Shown here: positions 1 to 5,792 of the stretch, in pieces
How the letters are laid out: every line of letters starts with the position of its first letter
How positions within the stretch are numbered: the first letter of the stretch is position 1
Assembly: GCA_040255575.1 (NCBI GenBank)
Contig: JBDZVF010000291.1
Span: 1-8,185, forward strand
DNA from: JADGHX01 sp040255575
Lineage (GTDB): Bacteria > Pseudomonadota > Gammaproteobacteria > Steroidobacterales > Steroidobacteraceae
Reading direction: 5' to 3'
DNA length: 8,185 nucleotides
Position numbers and translations under genes: made by a program
Notes under the pieces: generated by a model
What the model saw: only the letters and a program-made list of their open reading frames with translations
Databases searched by the model: none
Told to the model about the DNA's origin: nothing

Positions 1-4
1 TTGC

Positions 5-238
5 TCATGCGATGACCACCTTGTCGGTGCGGTAGTGCTCGACTGCATCGAGATCGAGCGCGATGCCCAGCCCGGGTGCCTCGGGCAGCGGGATGATCCC
101 GTCGACGAGCGCAGGTTCCGACGCCAGCAGGTCCTTGCGCAGCCCCGCGGCGTACATGCTCGGCGGCAGGTACTCGATGTACGGGCAGTTGGCGCTGACC
201 GAAGCCGGCGAGCTTGTGGTGGCGCGATTTCGAGCCAT
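5..238 (-). pseudogene. Enolase-superfamily (mandelate racemase type) enzyme, C-terminal remnant
   Basis: The reading frame codes for 77 residues. From about residue 17 (ANCPYIEY) to the end (PLPEAPGLGIALDLDAVEHY) it has the look of the extreme C-terminus of mandelate racemase/muconate lactonizing enzymes, where a cap-domain strand is followed by a P-x-x-PGLG-x-x-LD-x-D motif. Full members are about 370-420 residues and dehydrate or racemise sugar acids. Here the whole barrel with its metal ligands and catalytic Lys/His is missing. The first 16 codons (MARNRATTSSPASVSA) are not enolase-like; they are the antisense of the neighbouring LysR gene. The stop (5-7) is intact, so the 3' end is original and the 5' end is lost. 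It cannot be a working enzyme. The family call rests on the C-terminal motif alone, and the specific substrate cannot be told. Confidence 0.72.
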
Positions 239-1214
239 CGAGGCACTGGCATTTGGCTTGCCGCACCCGGCTCAGCGCCATTTTCTGGCGAGTGTCTCGA
301 CCAAGCGGCTGCGCCAACTGGTGGCGCTGCTCGACCTCGGCTCGATCGACGCGGCCGCCGCGAGGTGCGGTGTTTCGCGGGACGCCATCTACAAAAGCGT
401 GCGGGAGGCGGAGTACCTTCTGGACGCGCCGCTCTTTCATCACCTCGCGGCCGGCCGTTTCGTGGCGACAGCCGAGGGCCGCGCGCTTCTCACCCGCGTG
501 AAACTGATGCTCGGTGAGATGCGTCACGCGCTGGAAGACGTGGCGCAGCTTCGCGGCCGCATGGAAGGCCGGCTCAGCATCGGCTGCCTGCCCTCGATGG
601 CCTCGCACATCGTGCCGGATGCGACAGCCGAAGTGCTTCGGCGCGCCCCGCAGCTGAGCGTCGCGCTCATCGAAGGTTCGTATGACGAGCTGATGGAAGC
701 GCTGCAATCCGGCGAGATCGACCTCATCGTCGGCGGGCTGGCGCCCGCGCGCGAATTTCCGGATGTGCGCACCATCGCGCTGGTCGACGATCGGGTGGTG
801 ATCTTCGGTCGCGCGGGCCATCCGCTCGCGCGGCGGCGACGCAAGCTCTCGAGCGCGGACTTCAAAGACATTCGCTGGGTGTTGCCGATGCGCAAGGCAT
901 TGCCTCAACCGGCGTTCGAGTCGCTGCTCGCCGAAGCGGGCATTCGGCCGGCGGTGCCGATCGTCGAGTACGCGTCCATCGCGACGTTGAATGCGTTGCT
1001 GGCCACGAGCGACATGCTTGCGGTGGGCAGCGCCCTGCAGATGCAGGTGGAAGCAGAACGCGGAGTTCTGCGGGAAATTCCTTTCCGCCTCACGCGGGAG
1101 GTGTGGCAGACGGGGATTGTGCTACGCGCATCGACGGTGCCCTCACCCGCAGCCCGGATCTTCATCGAAGTGCTGACGGATCGCGCACGCGAGGCCCGAC
1201 TGCCCACTGCGTGA
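63..1214 (+). CDS. LysR-type transcriptional regulator, N-terminally rearranged (remnant of a tandem-HTH form)
   Basis: This is a DNA-binding regulator of the LysR family. Residues ~81-140 form a winged HTH (TKRLRQLVALLDLGSIDAAA, then SRDAIYKSVREAE, then the wing FVATAEGRALL). Residues ~167-375 form the effector-binding domain (GRLSIGCLPS, SGEIDLIVGGL, and a DRVVIFGRAGHPLA segment). Residues 43-57 (LALTEAGELVVARFR) look like the wing and linker start of another, earlier HTH, so the parent protein probably had two in tandem. Residues 1-~41 are antisense of an enolase-type gene and not regulator sequence. The true start has therefore been lost. Translation, if any, would use ATG 63, 93, 156 or 177; none has a strong ribosome-binding site, though AGG lies just upstream of 177. 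The remaining HTH is complete, so residual function is possible. LysR regulators often sit divergent from their target enzyme, which fits the enolase remnant on the other strand. Confidence 0.82.
   Translation: MPSPGASGSGMIPSTSAGSDASRSLRSPAAYMLGGRYSMYGQLALTEAGELVVARFRAIEALAFGLPHPAQRHFLASVSTKRLRQLVALLDLGSIDAAAARCGVSRDAIYKSVREAEYLLDAPLFHHLAAGRFVATAEGRALLTRVKLMLGEMRHALEDVAQLRGRMEGRLSIGCLPSMASHIVPDATAEVLRRAPQLSVALIEGSYDELMEALQSGEIDLIVGGLAPAREFPDVRTIALVDDRVVIFGRAGHPLARRRRKLSSADFKDIRWVLPMRKALPQPAFESLLAEAGIRPAVPIVEYASIATLNALLATSDMLAVGSALQMQVEAERGVLREIPFRLTREVWQTGIVLRASTVPSPAARIFIEVLTDRAREARLPTA
183..200. other. Rearrangement junction between enolase and LysR gene fragments
   Basis: Left of about 190, the minus strand reads enolase C-terminus (ANCPYIEYLPP). 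Right of about 186, the plus strand reads LysR-type sequence (LALTEAGELV). Neither homology appears to extend across this point, and both genes lose their N-terminal parts here. A deletion between two divergent genes would give this arrangement. No IS end, direct repeat or tRNA is visible at the site. A chimeric assembly join would look the same in sequence. Confidence 0.6.
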
Positions 1215-1418
1215 TCACGGTTCGCGCGATCCGGGTACGCTGGAATCCCCGCCGCGCTCGCCTCGCGCACCTCGCCCGCGGCATGACTCTCGCGCGGACG
1301 TAATCGGGACCAAAGTCTCCGAGGCTCGACGAAGGTCGCGGCATCGCCTGTCGATGAACCGTACACATGCCGCGCGCTTGCGTGCCCGCACTCGCGTTGG
1401 AACAAGGACTTGGAAGCC

Positions 1419-1434
1419 TGGCGCGAAGCTTGCA
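1419..1434 (+). promoter_or_regulatory. Sigma-54-like -24/-12 promoter element
   Basis: TGGCGCG, four bases, then TTGCA matches the RpoN consensus TGGCACG-N4-TTGCW with one mismatch. The GG (1420-1421) and GC (1432-1433) are separated by exactly 10 bases, as required. Transcription would start near 1445, about 54 bases upstream of the ATG at 1499. In GC-rich DNA such a match can arise by chance, and I see no clear enhancer pair upstream. Nothing else recognisable lies in the 1215-1498 spacer. Confidence 0.4.
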
Positions 1435-1498
1435 CCCGCCCCACCCGGCCGCGCCTGAGTGGCCGCTCGAAAAACAAACGATGGGTGATGAAGGAAAC

Positions 1499-1813
1499 AT
1501 GGACGCGAAGAAACTCACCGGCGCGCTGCTCGCTTTGGCCCTCACAGCCTCGATCGTCGCGACCGCGGAGGCGGAAACGCTGGCGATGATCGAGATCGGG
1601 CTCGTCGGCATGCTCTACGTGCTTCGACGTCGACGGCAGACGGCGAAAGATTTGCCGCGTCCGCGCAGCGTGCTGAACGCGCTCCCCTCTTCCGCTCACC
1701 GCGCCCCTGCAAGTCTCCGGGTCACCGCAAGTCACCGTGTCCCTGCAAGTCACAGCGCCCATGCGAGTGCGCGAGCGCCCACGATGGCAGCGGCGCCCAC
1801 GCGGCACCGATAA
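1499..1813 (+). CDS. Small exported or membrane protein with Arg cluster and hexapeptide-repeat tail
   Basis: The gene codes for 104 residues. The start is chosen because AAGGAA lies just upstream of the ATG at 1499 and because the signal-like segment begins there; the same frame is open further upstream but without these features. Residues 5-24 form a hydrophobic signal or membrane segment ending in an AEA-type cleavage site. Residues 27-42 are a second hydrophobic stretch (TLAMIEIGLVGMLYVL), followed at once by RRRR. That pairing recalls a PEP-CTERM sorting tail, but the Pro-Glu-Pro is absent and 58 residues follow. Residues ~65-94 are hexapeptide repeats (ASLRVT, ASHRVP, ASHSAH, ASARAP). 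The N-terminal half has the GC-rich third positions of its neighbours, which supports real coding; the repeat tail is less certain. It faces the DUF4142 gene with only 3 bp between stop codons. I do not recognise a family, and no function can be assigned. Confidence 0.5.
   Translation: MDAKKLTGALLALALTASIVATAEAETLAMIEIGLVGMLYVLRRRRQTAKDLPRPRSVLNALPSSAHRAPASLRVTASHRVPASHSAHASARAPTMAAAPTRHR
1691..1780 (+). repeat. 18-bp tandem repeat array, about five units, in frame
   Basis: Units start at 1691, 1709, 1727, 1745 and 1763. Three share the core GCAAGTC, the fourth has GCGAGTG, and the first is diverged (about 12 of 18 positions match the 1727 unit). A weaker sixth unit may follow to 1798. Because 18 is a multiple of three, each unit adds six residues (A-S-x-R-x-P type) to the small protein without shifting the frame. 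Confidence 0.7.
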
Positions 1814-1816
1814 CGC

Positions 1817-2341
1817 TCAGCGGCCTCCCTGCACCGCTTCACTTCGCGCCAGCGGGGCTGCCATCTGCCGGTACTCCCGAATGGCCCCCAACTCATTTCG
1901 CGCGAAATCCTTGAGCTTCGGGTCCACCTTCGGCGACTGGATCGCGGCATCGAACGCGGTTTCGGCTTTCGCCAGGTGCTGCGAGACCTCGAGCGTGTAA
2001 ACCCGGTCGAACGACCGCGGCGTCGGCGCGGCCGCACCCGCTGTGCTCGGAGCCCCACCAGGCTGCGGCAACACGTCGAGGTTCAGTTCCTCGCAGATCT
2101 GCGAGAGCGAACGCCCCGCACTTTCGTAGTGGCTGGCGAGCTGGGATGCAAACTGCCGAACCTTCGCATCCTTCGATCGGTTCTGCGCCGTTCGCGCCGC
2201 CTGCAGTTGAGCTGTGAAATGTTCCGACGCGCTTCGCGCAAAGTCCGCTGACGTGACCGGCGTTGGCGCTTGAGCCCGCGCCAGCCCCATCGCACTCAGC
2301 AGCGTGATGACGAACGTGAACGACAGTCGCCTGATACGCAT
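1817..2341 (-). CDS. DUF4142 family periplasmic protein
   Basis: The gene codes for 174 residues from the ATG at 2341. This start is chosen because a clear signal peptide (MRIRRLSFTFVITLLSAMGLARA, cleavage near 23-25) begins there. GGAGG sits only two bases upstream, which is unusually close, so an upstream GTG/TTG start near 2374-2395 remains possible. Mature residues 31-88 and ~110-165 form two amphipathic helical halves typical of DUF4142 (SADFARSASEHFTAQLQAAR, then VRQFASQLASHYESAGRSL, later KLKDFARNELGAIREYRQMA). A Pro/Ala-rich linker at 92-109 separates them. The family is a ferritin-like four-helix fold without established metal-binding function; members are exported and often linked to stress. 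The usual Asp-His of the D-H-x-x-A segment is S-H here. It is divergent from cutA, sharing a 94-bp upstream region. Confidence 0.8.
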   Translation of the reverse strand: MRIRRLSFTFVITLLSAMGLARAQAPTPVTSADFARSASEHFTAQLQAARTAQNRSKDAKVRQFASQLASHYESAGRSLSQICEELNLDVLPQPGGAPSTAGAAAPTPRSFDRVYTLEVSQHLAKAETAFDAAIQSPKVDPKLKDFARNELGAIREYRQMAAPLARSEAVQGGR

Positions 2342-2435
2342 GGCCTCCAGACCAGCAACGTACAGACCCAAGGGAGACAATGGCGCGCCCCGCACGCGCA
2401 GTGCTTAACTTGCGTCACACCCAGCGGAGGAGCCC

Positions 2436-2756
2436 ATGCCCGACAACGTTTCCATCATCCTGACAACCGTAGCAAACGAGCAGCACGCCGCCGAGCTCGG
2501 GGACATGCTTCTCAACCAGCATCTCGCCGCGTGCATCCAGGAAATTCCGATCCGCAGCCGCTACCGGTGGAAGGGCGCGGTTCAGTGCGACTCGGAGTTA
2601 CTGCTGCTTGTGAAAACCGCTCACGAGCGCGTTGACGCCGCGGTGAAAGCGATCCGAAAGGTTCATCCTTACGAGCTGCCTGAGATACTCGTGATCGCCA
2701 GCATCAGCGGTCTCAGCGAATACATCGCCTGGGTGAGCGCAGAGACGAAGCGCTGA
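2436..2756 (+). CDS. cutA: Divalent-cation tolerance protein CutA
   Basis: The gene codes for 106 residues, the normal length for CutA1, a small trimeric ferredoxin-like protein. Named for divalent-cation tolerance in E. coli, its precise biochemical role is still debated. Family landmarks appear in order: ILTTVANEQHAAEL (8-21), LAACIQ (30-35), YRWKG (43-47), LLLLVKT (55-61), the hallmark VHPYELPEI (76-84), and YIAWV near the end (96-100). The start is well supported by GGAGGA four bases before the ATG. It is monocistronic or the first gene before the SPW protein, with 104 bp between them. Nothing is unusual in the sequence. Confidence 0.95.
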   Translation: MPDNVSIILTTVANEQHAAELGDMLLNQHLAACIQEIPIRSRYRWKGAVQCDSELLLLVKTAHERVDAAVKAIRKVHPYELPEILVIASISGLSEYIAWVSAETKR

Positions 2757-2814
2757 GCTCATCGCGGAGTTACGCCGTCGGCAGCACGCAATTCTTTGCC
2801 AAACGATTTATCGA

Positions 2815-2826
2815 TCGACCGGTCGA
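2815..2826. promoter_or_regulatory. 12-bp perfect palindrome upstream of the SPW gene
   Basis: TCGACCGGTCGA is its own reverse complement and lies 35-46 bases before the ATG at 2861, next to a local AT-rich patch (ATTTATCGA). Its place suits an operator or promoter-proximal site. No regulator can be assigned, and short GC palindromes occur by chance. Confidence 0.3.
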
Positions 2827-2860
2827 ACCCGCCGAACGGTGGAGACGAAGGAGTAAACGT

Positions 2861-3241
2861 ATGGCAACGATTGATCACAGCAGACAGGTCAAGACCGCGA
2901 GCGGCATCAACATCGTGCTCGGCATCTGGTTCCTGCTATCGCTATGGGTATACGGCTACGCCGCGGCGACGCAGGCAATGGCGGCAAACTACATCGTGGT
3001 CGGCGTGGTGATCGCGATTCTCGGCGCGCTACGCAACGCGACGCCTCATGGCCGCACCGGCCTCAGCTGGGTGAACGTGGTTCTGGGTTTGTGGGCGCTG
3101 TTTTCGCCCTGGATCTTCAACTACGCCGGTGACATGCCGCGAGTGTGGAACGACGTGATCGTCGGGATCGTGGTGGTCGGCCTTGCTATCTGGAGCGGCG
3201 CCGCGACCCTCACCGAGCATCGTCATCACGCGACGGCGTGA
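2861..3241 (+). CDS. SPW-repeat integral membrane protein
   Basis: The gene codes for 126 residues with four hydrophobic helices (about 16-33, 42-57, 69-86 and 98-115) and a charged, His-rich C-terminus (EHRHHATA). It is built from two copies of a two-helix unit. The first reads INIVLGIWFLLSLWVYGY with SLW at 27-29, and the second VNVVLGLWALFSPWIFNY with SPW at 82-84. This duplicated Trp-rich unit is the signature of the SPW repeat family (PF03779), whose function is unknown; it sits in the inner membrane. The first copy has lost the proline, which is common. AAGGAG about eight bases before the ATG supports the start. It appears to be a stand-alone gene between cutA and a lipoprotein gene. 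Confidence 0.88.
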   Translation: MATIDHSRQVKTASGINIVLGIWFLLSLWVYGYAAATQAMAANYIVVGVVIAILGALRNATPHGRTGLSWVNVVLGLWALFSPWIFNYAGDMPRVWNDVIVGIVVVGLAIWSGAATLTEHRHHATA

Positions 3242-3257
3242 CGTGCGTATCCGCACG
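3242..3257 (+). terminator. Hairpin directly after the SPW stop codon
   Basis: CGTGCG, loop TATC, CGCACG gives a perfect six-base stem with a four-base loop starting on the base after the TGA (3239-3241). There is no T-run after it, so it is not a classical intrinsic terminator; it may stabilise the 3' end or be a weak terminator. Confidence 0.35.
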
Positions 3258-3301
3258 CGGAAAGACCGGCCCGCCGTGGCCGGCATGGCCGGGTGTTGCC
3301 G

Positions 3302-3349
3302 TTCGATGAAGGGTGCGGCACCCCATTCGATGAAGATGCGGCACCCGGC
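3302..3349. repeat. 24-bp tandem duplication in the intergenic region
   Basis: Two adjacent copies start at 3302 and 3326 with TTCGATGAAG, then (G)GTGCGGCACCC or ATGCGGCACCC. They differ by one base change and a one-base gap in the middle, then diverge at the end. The first copy contains GGGTGC-G-GCACCC, a self-complementary block. It lies in the 226-bp spacer before the lipoprotein gene and is non-coding in any frame I would accept. Confidence 0.65.
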
Positions 3350-3395
3350 CCCATTGCCGCCCCACTGACCCAACTCTCTCATCGGAACACGGATT

Positions 3396-3414
3396 GCTCC
3401 GCCTCATGCGGAGC
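3396..3414 (+). other. Stem-loop in the leader of the lipoprotein gene
   Basis: GCTCCGC, loop CTCAT, GCGGAGC gives a perfect seven-base stem ending 53 bases before the ATG at 3468. No T-run follows. It could be a leader structure of the downstream gene or a remnant terminator; its role is not determinable from sequence. Confidence 0.4.
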
Positions 3415-3467
3415 AGGAGCGGCGCTGTTGCGAGCCCAATCTCGCGCGCGTTCCGAGGGAGGCCGCG

Positions 3468-5792
3468 ATGATCAGAGTCGCTCGCAAGAGCACCGGGGCG
3501 CTACTGCTGGCATTCGCGTTAGTGCTGCAGGGGTGCGGTGGCGGTGGCGATGGCGGTGGCGATGGCGGGAATAACGATGCATCGACACCGGCGCCGATGC
3601 CCACGCCTACACAACCGTCAGCACCACCTCCGCCGCCGCTCGCAGCGACGTCAGCGGCTCTGCCAGCTGGCCAGGTAGGCAAAACGTACTCCGCGACACC
3701 CACCGCAAACGGTGGCACGCCGCCGCTCACATGGTCAGTGGCTAGCGGAACGCTGCCAACGGGTCTTTCGCTTGACGCATCGACCGGGACGATCAGCGGC
3801 ACACCCGCCGATACGGCTGATCACACCGCGCTCACGCTTCAAGTGGCCGATTCAGGCACGCCGGCGCAAACGGCGTCGCTCGATCTCACATTCATCGTGA
3901 GCCCGGGTGACATCAACGTCGCTGCGTCTCCAAGACGCGCGGCCTTGATCGCTGGCAGCCCCATTACTCTCACCGCTTCGACCAATGATCTGGCCGGCGT
4001 CACCTGGAGCATCTCGCCAACCGGCGGCACCTTCAGTAAAACCAGCAGCGCCAATGATGAAGCCATCACACTCACGTCACCGGCAACGGGGAACAGCTAC
4101 ACCGTTACCGCAACGAGTGTCACAGACCCTGCGCGCGCGAGCTCGGCAACCATCGCCGTCACCGATCTCACCGGCGTGCTCACGTATCACAACTCCCTCG
4201 CGCGAGACGGCGCAAACACCCGTGAATACGCGCTCTCTCCCGCCACGGTCTCTACCGAGACGTTCGGCAAGCTCACCAGCTGCGTGGTCGATGGCGCGAT
4301 CTATACGCAGCCGCTCTGGATGCCGAATGTGAAGATCGGCGATGCCTCTCACAACCTGGTCTTCGTTGCCACCGCGCACGACTCGCTCTATGCATTCGAC
4401 GCAGAGACGATCCCATGCCAGAAGATTTGGTCGGTCAGCCTCATCGACCCTGCTCATGGCGCCACCGCCAACGAAGTCACGGTGCCGAGCGGCCGCACCG
4501 GGTTCTTCGTGGGCAGGGGCAACGCAAACTTTGCGCCGGAGGTGGGCGTTACCGGCACGCCTGTCATCGACCCGGCGAGCGGCACGCTTTACGTCGTCTC
4601 GAAATCGATGAACTCCGCGGGCAGGACGTTCTATCAACGCCTGCATGCGATTGATGTCGCCACCGGTAACGAGAAAAGCGGCTCGCCGATCACCATCGCG
4701 GGTACGTATCCCGGCACGGCGGACGGAGGTACAACGGTAACGTTCAACCCGCGCACTCATAACCAGCGCACCGGGCTCGCGCTCGTGGGTGGCGTCGTTT
4801 ATATCGCGTGGGCCGCTCACGAAGATCAGCCGCCGTATCACGGGTGGATGATGGGCTATCGCTACGATGGCAAGGCGTTCACCCAGACGGCCGTGCTGAA
4901 TGTGTCGCCGAACATGCGGCAGGGTGGCATCTGGATGAGCGGCTCCGCGCCCGCGGCCGACGCGAACGACATGCTCTACGTGACCACCGGTAATGGGGAG
5001 TTCAACGTCACGAGCGCTACGCCTCCGTCCAACGATTACGGCGATTCGTTTCTGCAGGTCTCACCGGATCTTGTGATCAAGCAGTACTTCACGCCATCGA
5101 ACGAGGAACTGCTCAACGCGACCGACAAGGATCTCGGCGCGGGCGGAGCAGCGGTGCTCGGGGATCTGCCGGCTGGCAGCCCGATCTCGCGTATCGCGAT
5201 CACCGGCGGCAAGGATGGCGTGCTCTACGTGATCAATCGGGACAAGATGGGCGGGTTCGGCGACGACAATGCATGGCAGAAGGTGCAGGTCGGCAGCACG
5301 CACGCGACCGCGAGACCGCCGGTGATCTTTGCCATCGGTGCGCTTTGGGACAACACGCTCTACATCGCGGGCACCGGCGGTCCGCTGGAACAGTACGAGC
5401 TCGATCCGACGACAGCGAAGTTCCGACTCGCGTCCTGGAGCACTTCCCCGACGGCCGGTTATCCGTTTCCGGGATCGAATCCGTCGGTCTCGTCCGCGGG
5501 ATCGCGGAACGGAATCGTGTGGATGCTTGACAATACCTCGTACTGCACGTCGCTCACGGGGACTTGTGGCCCAGCGGTGCTTCACGCGTATGACGCCTCC
5601 GACGTGAAGCACGAGTTATGGAACAGCGCCCTGGTCGCCGCGGACAACGCCGGCAACGCGGTCAAGTTCGCCGTGCCGACGATCGCAAACGGCAGGGTGT
5701 ACGTGGGGACTCGCGGGAACAACACCGGCGGTACGCTCGGCTCCACGAGCGCGGCGGGGCAGTTGGATATCTATGGACTGAAGCCCGACTGA
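3468..5792 (+). CDS. Large lipoprotein with Ig-like domains and a PQQ-type beta-propeller
   Basis: The gene codes for 774 residues. GAGGGAGG five bases upstream fixes the ATG at 3468. Residues 1-22 are a lipoprotein signal with lipobox LQGC, so Cys23 would be lipidated and the protein anchored to a membrane, most likely the outer membrane. A Gly/Asp linker (24-36) and a Pro-rich linker (41-57) follow. Residues ~62-144 are a putative-Ig (He_PIG type) domain, with GGTPPLTWSVASGTLPTGLSLDASTGTISGTP landmarks at 82-113. Residues ~148-232 are a second Ig-like beta domain (PITLTASTN, then VTWSISPTGGTF). From ~236 to the end, repeated blade motifs such as LVFVATAHDSLYAFDAET, GTLYVVSK, RLHAIDVATGNE, DGVLYVINRD and RVYVGTRG indicate a PQQ-like beta-propeller. 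No heme or quinone-ligand motif is evident, so enzymatic activity is unsupported; binding or adhesion is a reasonable guess. Four cysteines in the propeller could form disulfides. Its last 22 bp overlap jetD. Confidence 0.85.
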   Translation: MIRVARKSTGALLLAFALVLQGCGGGGDGGGDGGNNDASTPAPMPTPTQPSAPPPPPLAATSAALPAGQVGKTYSATPTANGGTPPLTWSVASGTLPTGLSLDASTGTISGTPADTADHTALTLQVADSGTPAQTASLDLTFIVSPGDINVAASPRRAALIAGSPITLTASTNDLAGVTWSISPTGGTFSKTSSANDEAITLTSPATGNSYTVTATSVTDPARASSATIAVTDLTGVLTYHNSLARDGANTREYALSPATVSTETFGKLTSCVVDGAIYTQPLWMPNVKIGDASHNLVFVATAHDSLYAFDAETIPCQKIWSVSLIDPAHGATANEVTVPSGRTGFFVGRGNANFAPEVGVTGTPVIDPASGTLYVVSKSMNSAGRTFYQRLHAIDVATGNEKSGSPITIAGTYPGTADGGTTVTFNPRTHNQRTGLALVGGVVYIAWAAHEDQPPYHGWMMGYRYDGKAFTQTAVLNVSPNMRQGGIWMSGSAPAADANDMLYVTTGNGEFNVTSATPPSNDYGDSFLQVSPDLVIKQYFTPSNEELLNATDKDLGAGGAAVLGDLPAGSPISRIAITGGKDGVLYVINRDKMGGFGDDNAWQKVQVGSTHATARPPVIFAIGALWDNTLYIAGTGGPLEQYELDPTTAKFRLASWSTSPTAGYPFPGSNPSVSSAGSRNGIVWMLDNTSYCTSLTGTCGPAVLHAYDASDVKHELWNSALVAADNAGNAVKFAVPTIANGRVYVGTRGNNTGGTLGSTSAAGQLDIYGLKPD
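3540..3569 (+). repeat. 12-bp repeat coding the Gly/Asp linker
   Basis: GGCGGTGGCGAT occurs twice in tandem (3540-3551 and 3552-3563), followed by a partial third unit. It codes GGGD-type linker just after the lipidated Cys and is length-variable without frame loss. Confidence 0.55.

Noticed and set aside
5..238. A complete small protein of 77 residues
   Set aside because: The C-terminal 60 residues look like the end of a much larger enolase-type enzyme, and the first 16 codons are antisense LysR sequence.
1179..1232. Inverted repeat GGATCGCGC/GCGCGATCC around the LysR stop codon
   Set aside because: The nine-base arms match perfectly, but the loop is 36 bases and no T-run follows. It is not convincing as a terminator.
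1574..1637. True PEP-CTERM sorting signal
   Set aside because: The Pro-Glu-Pro motif is missing and the segment is not at the C-terminus. I keep it only as a resemblance.
905..1807. 300-residue open frame on the minus strand
   Set aside because: It is Arg-rich, has no domain-like pattern, runs antisense through the LysR gene and the small exported gene, and contains the mirror of the 18-bp repeat. It is typical spurious coding in GC-rich DNA.
2379..2462. Mini-frame with AGGGAGA before ATG (27 codons) overlapping the cutA start
   Set aside because: It is short, Arg-rich, and lies in the shared upstream region of cutA and the DUF4142 gene. A leader peptide is conceivable, but nothing else supports it.
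4077..4841. 254-residue minus-strand frame inside the lipoprotein gene
   Set aside because: It has Arg-rich composition and no recognisable motif. The opposite strand has clear propeller motifs throughout.
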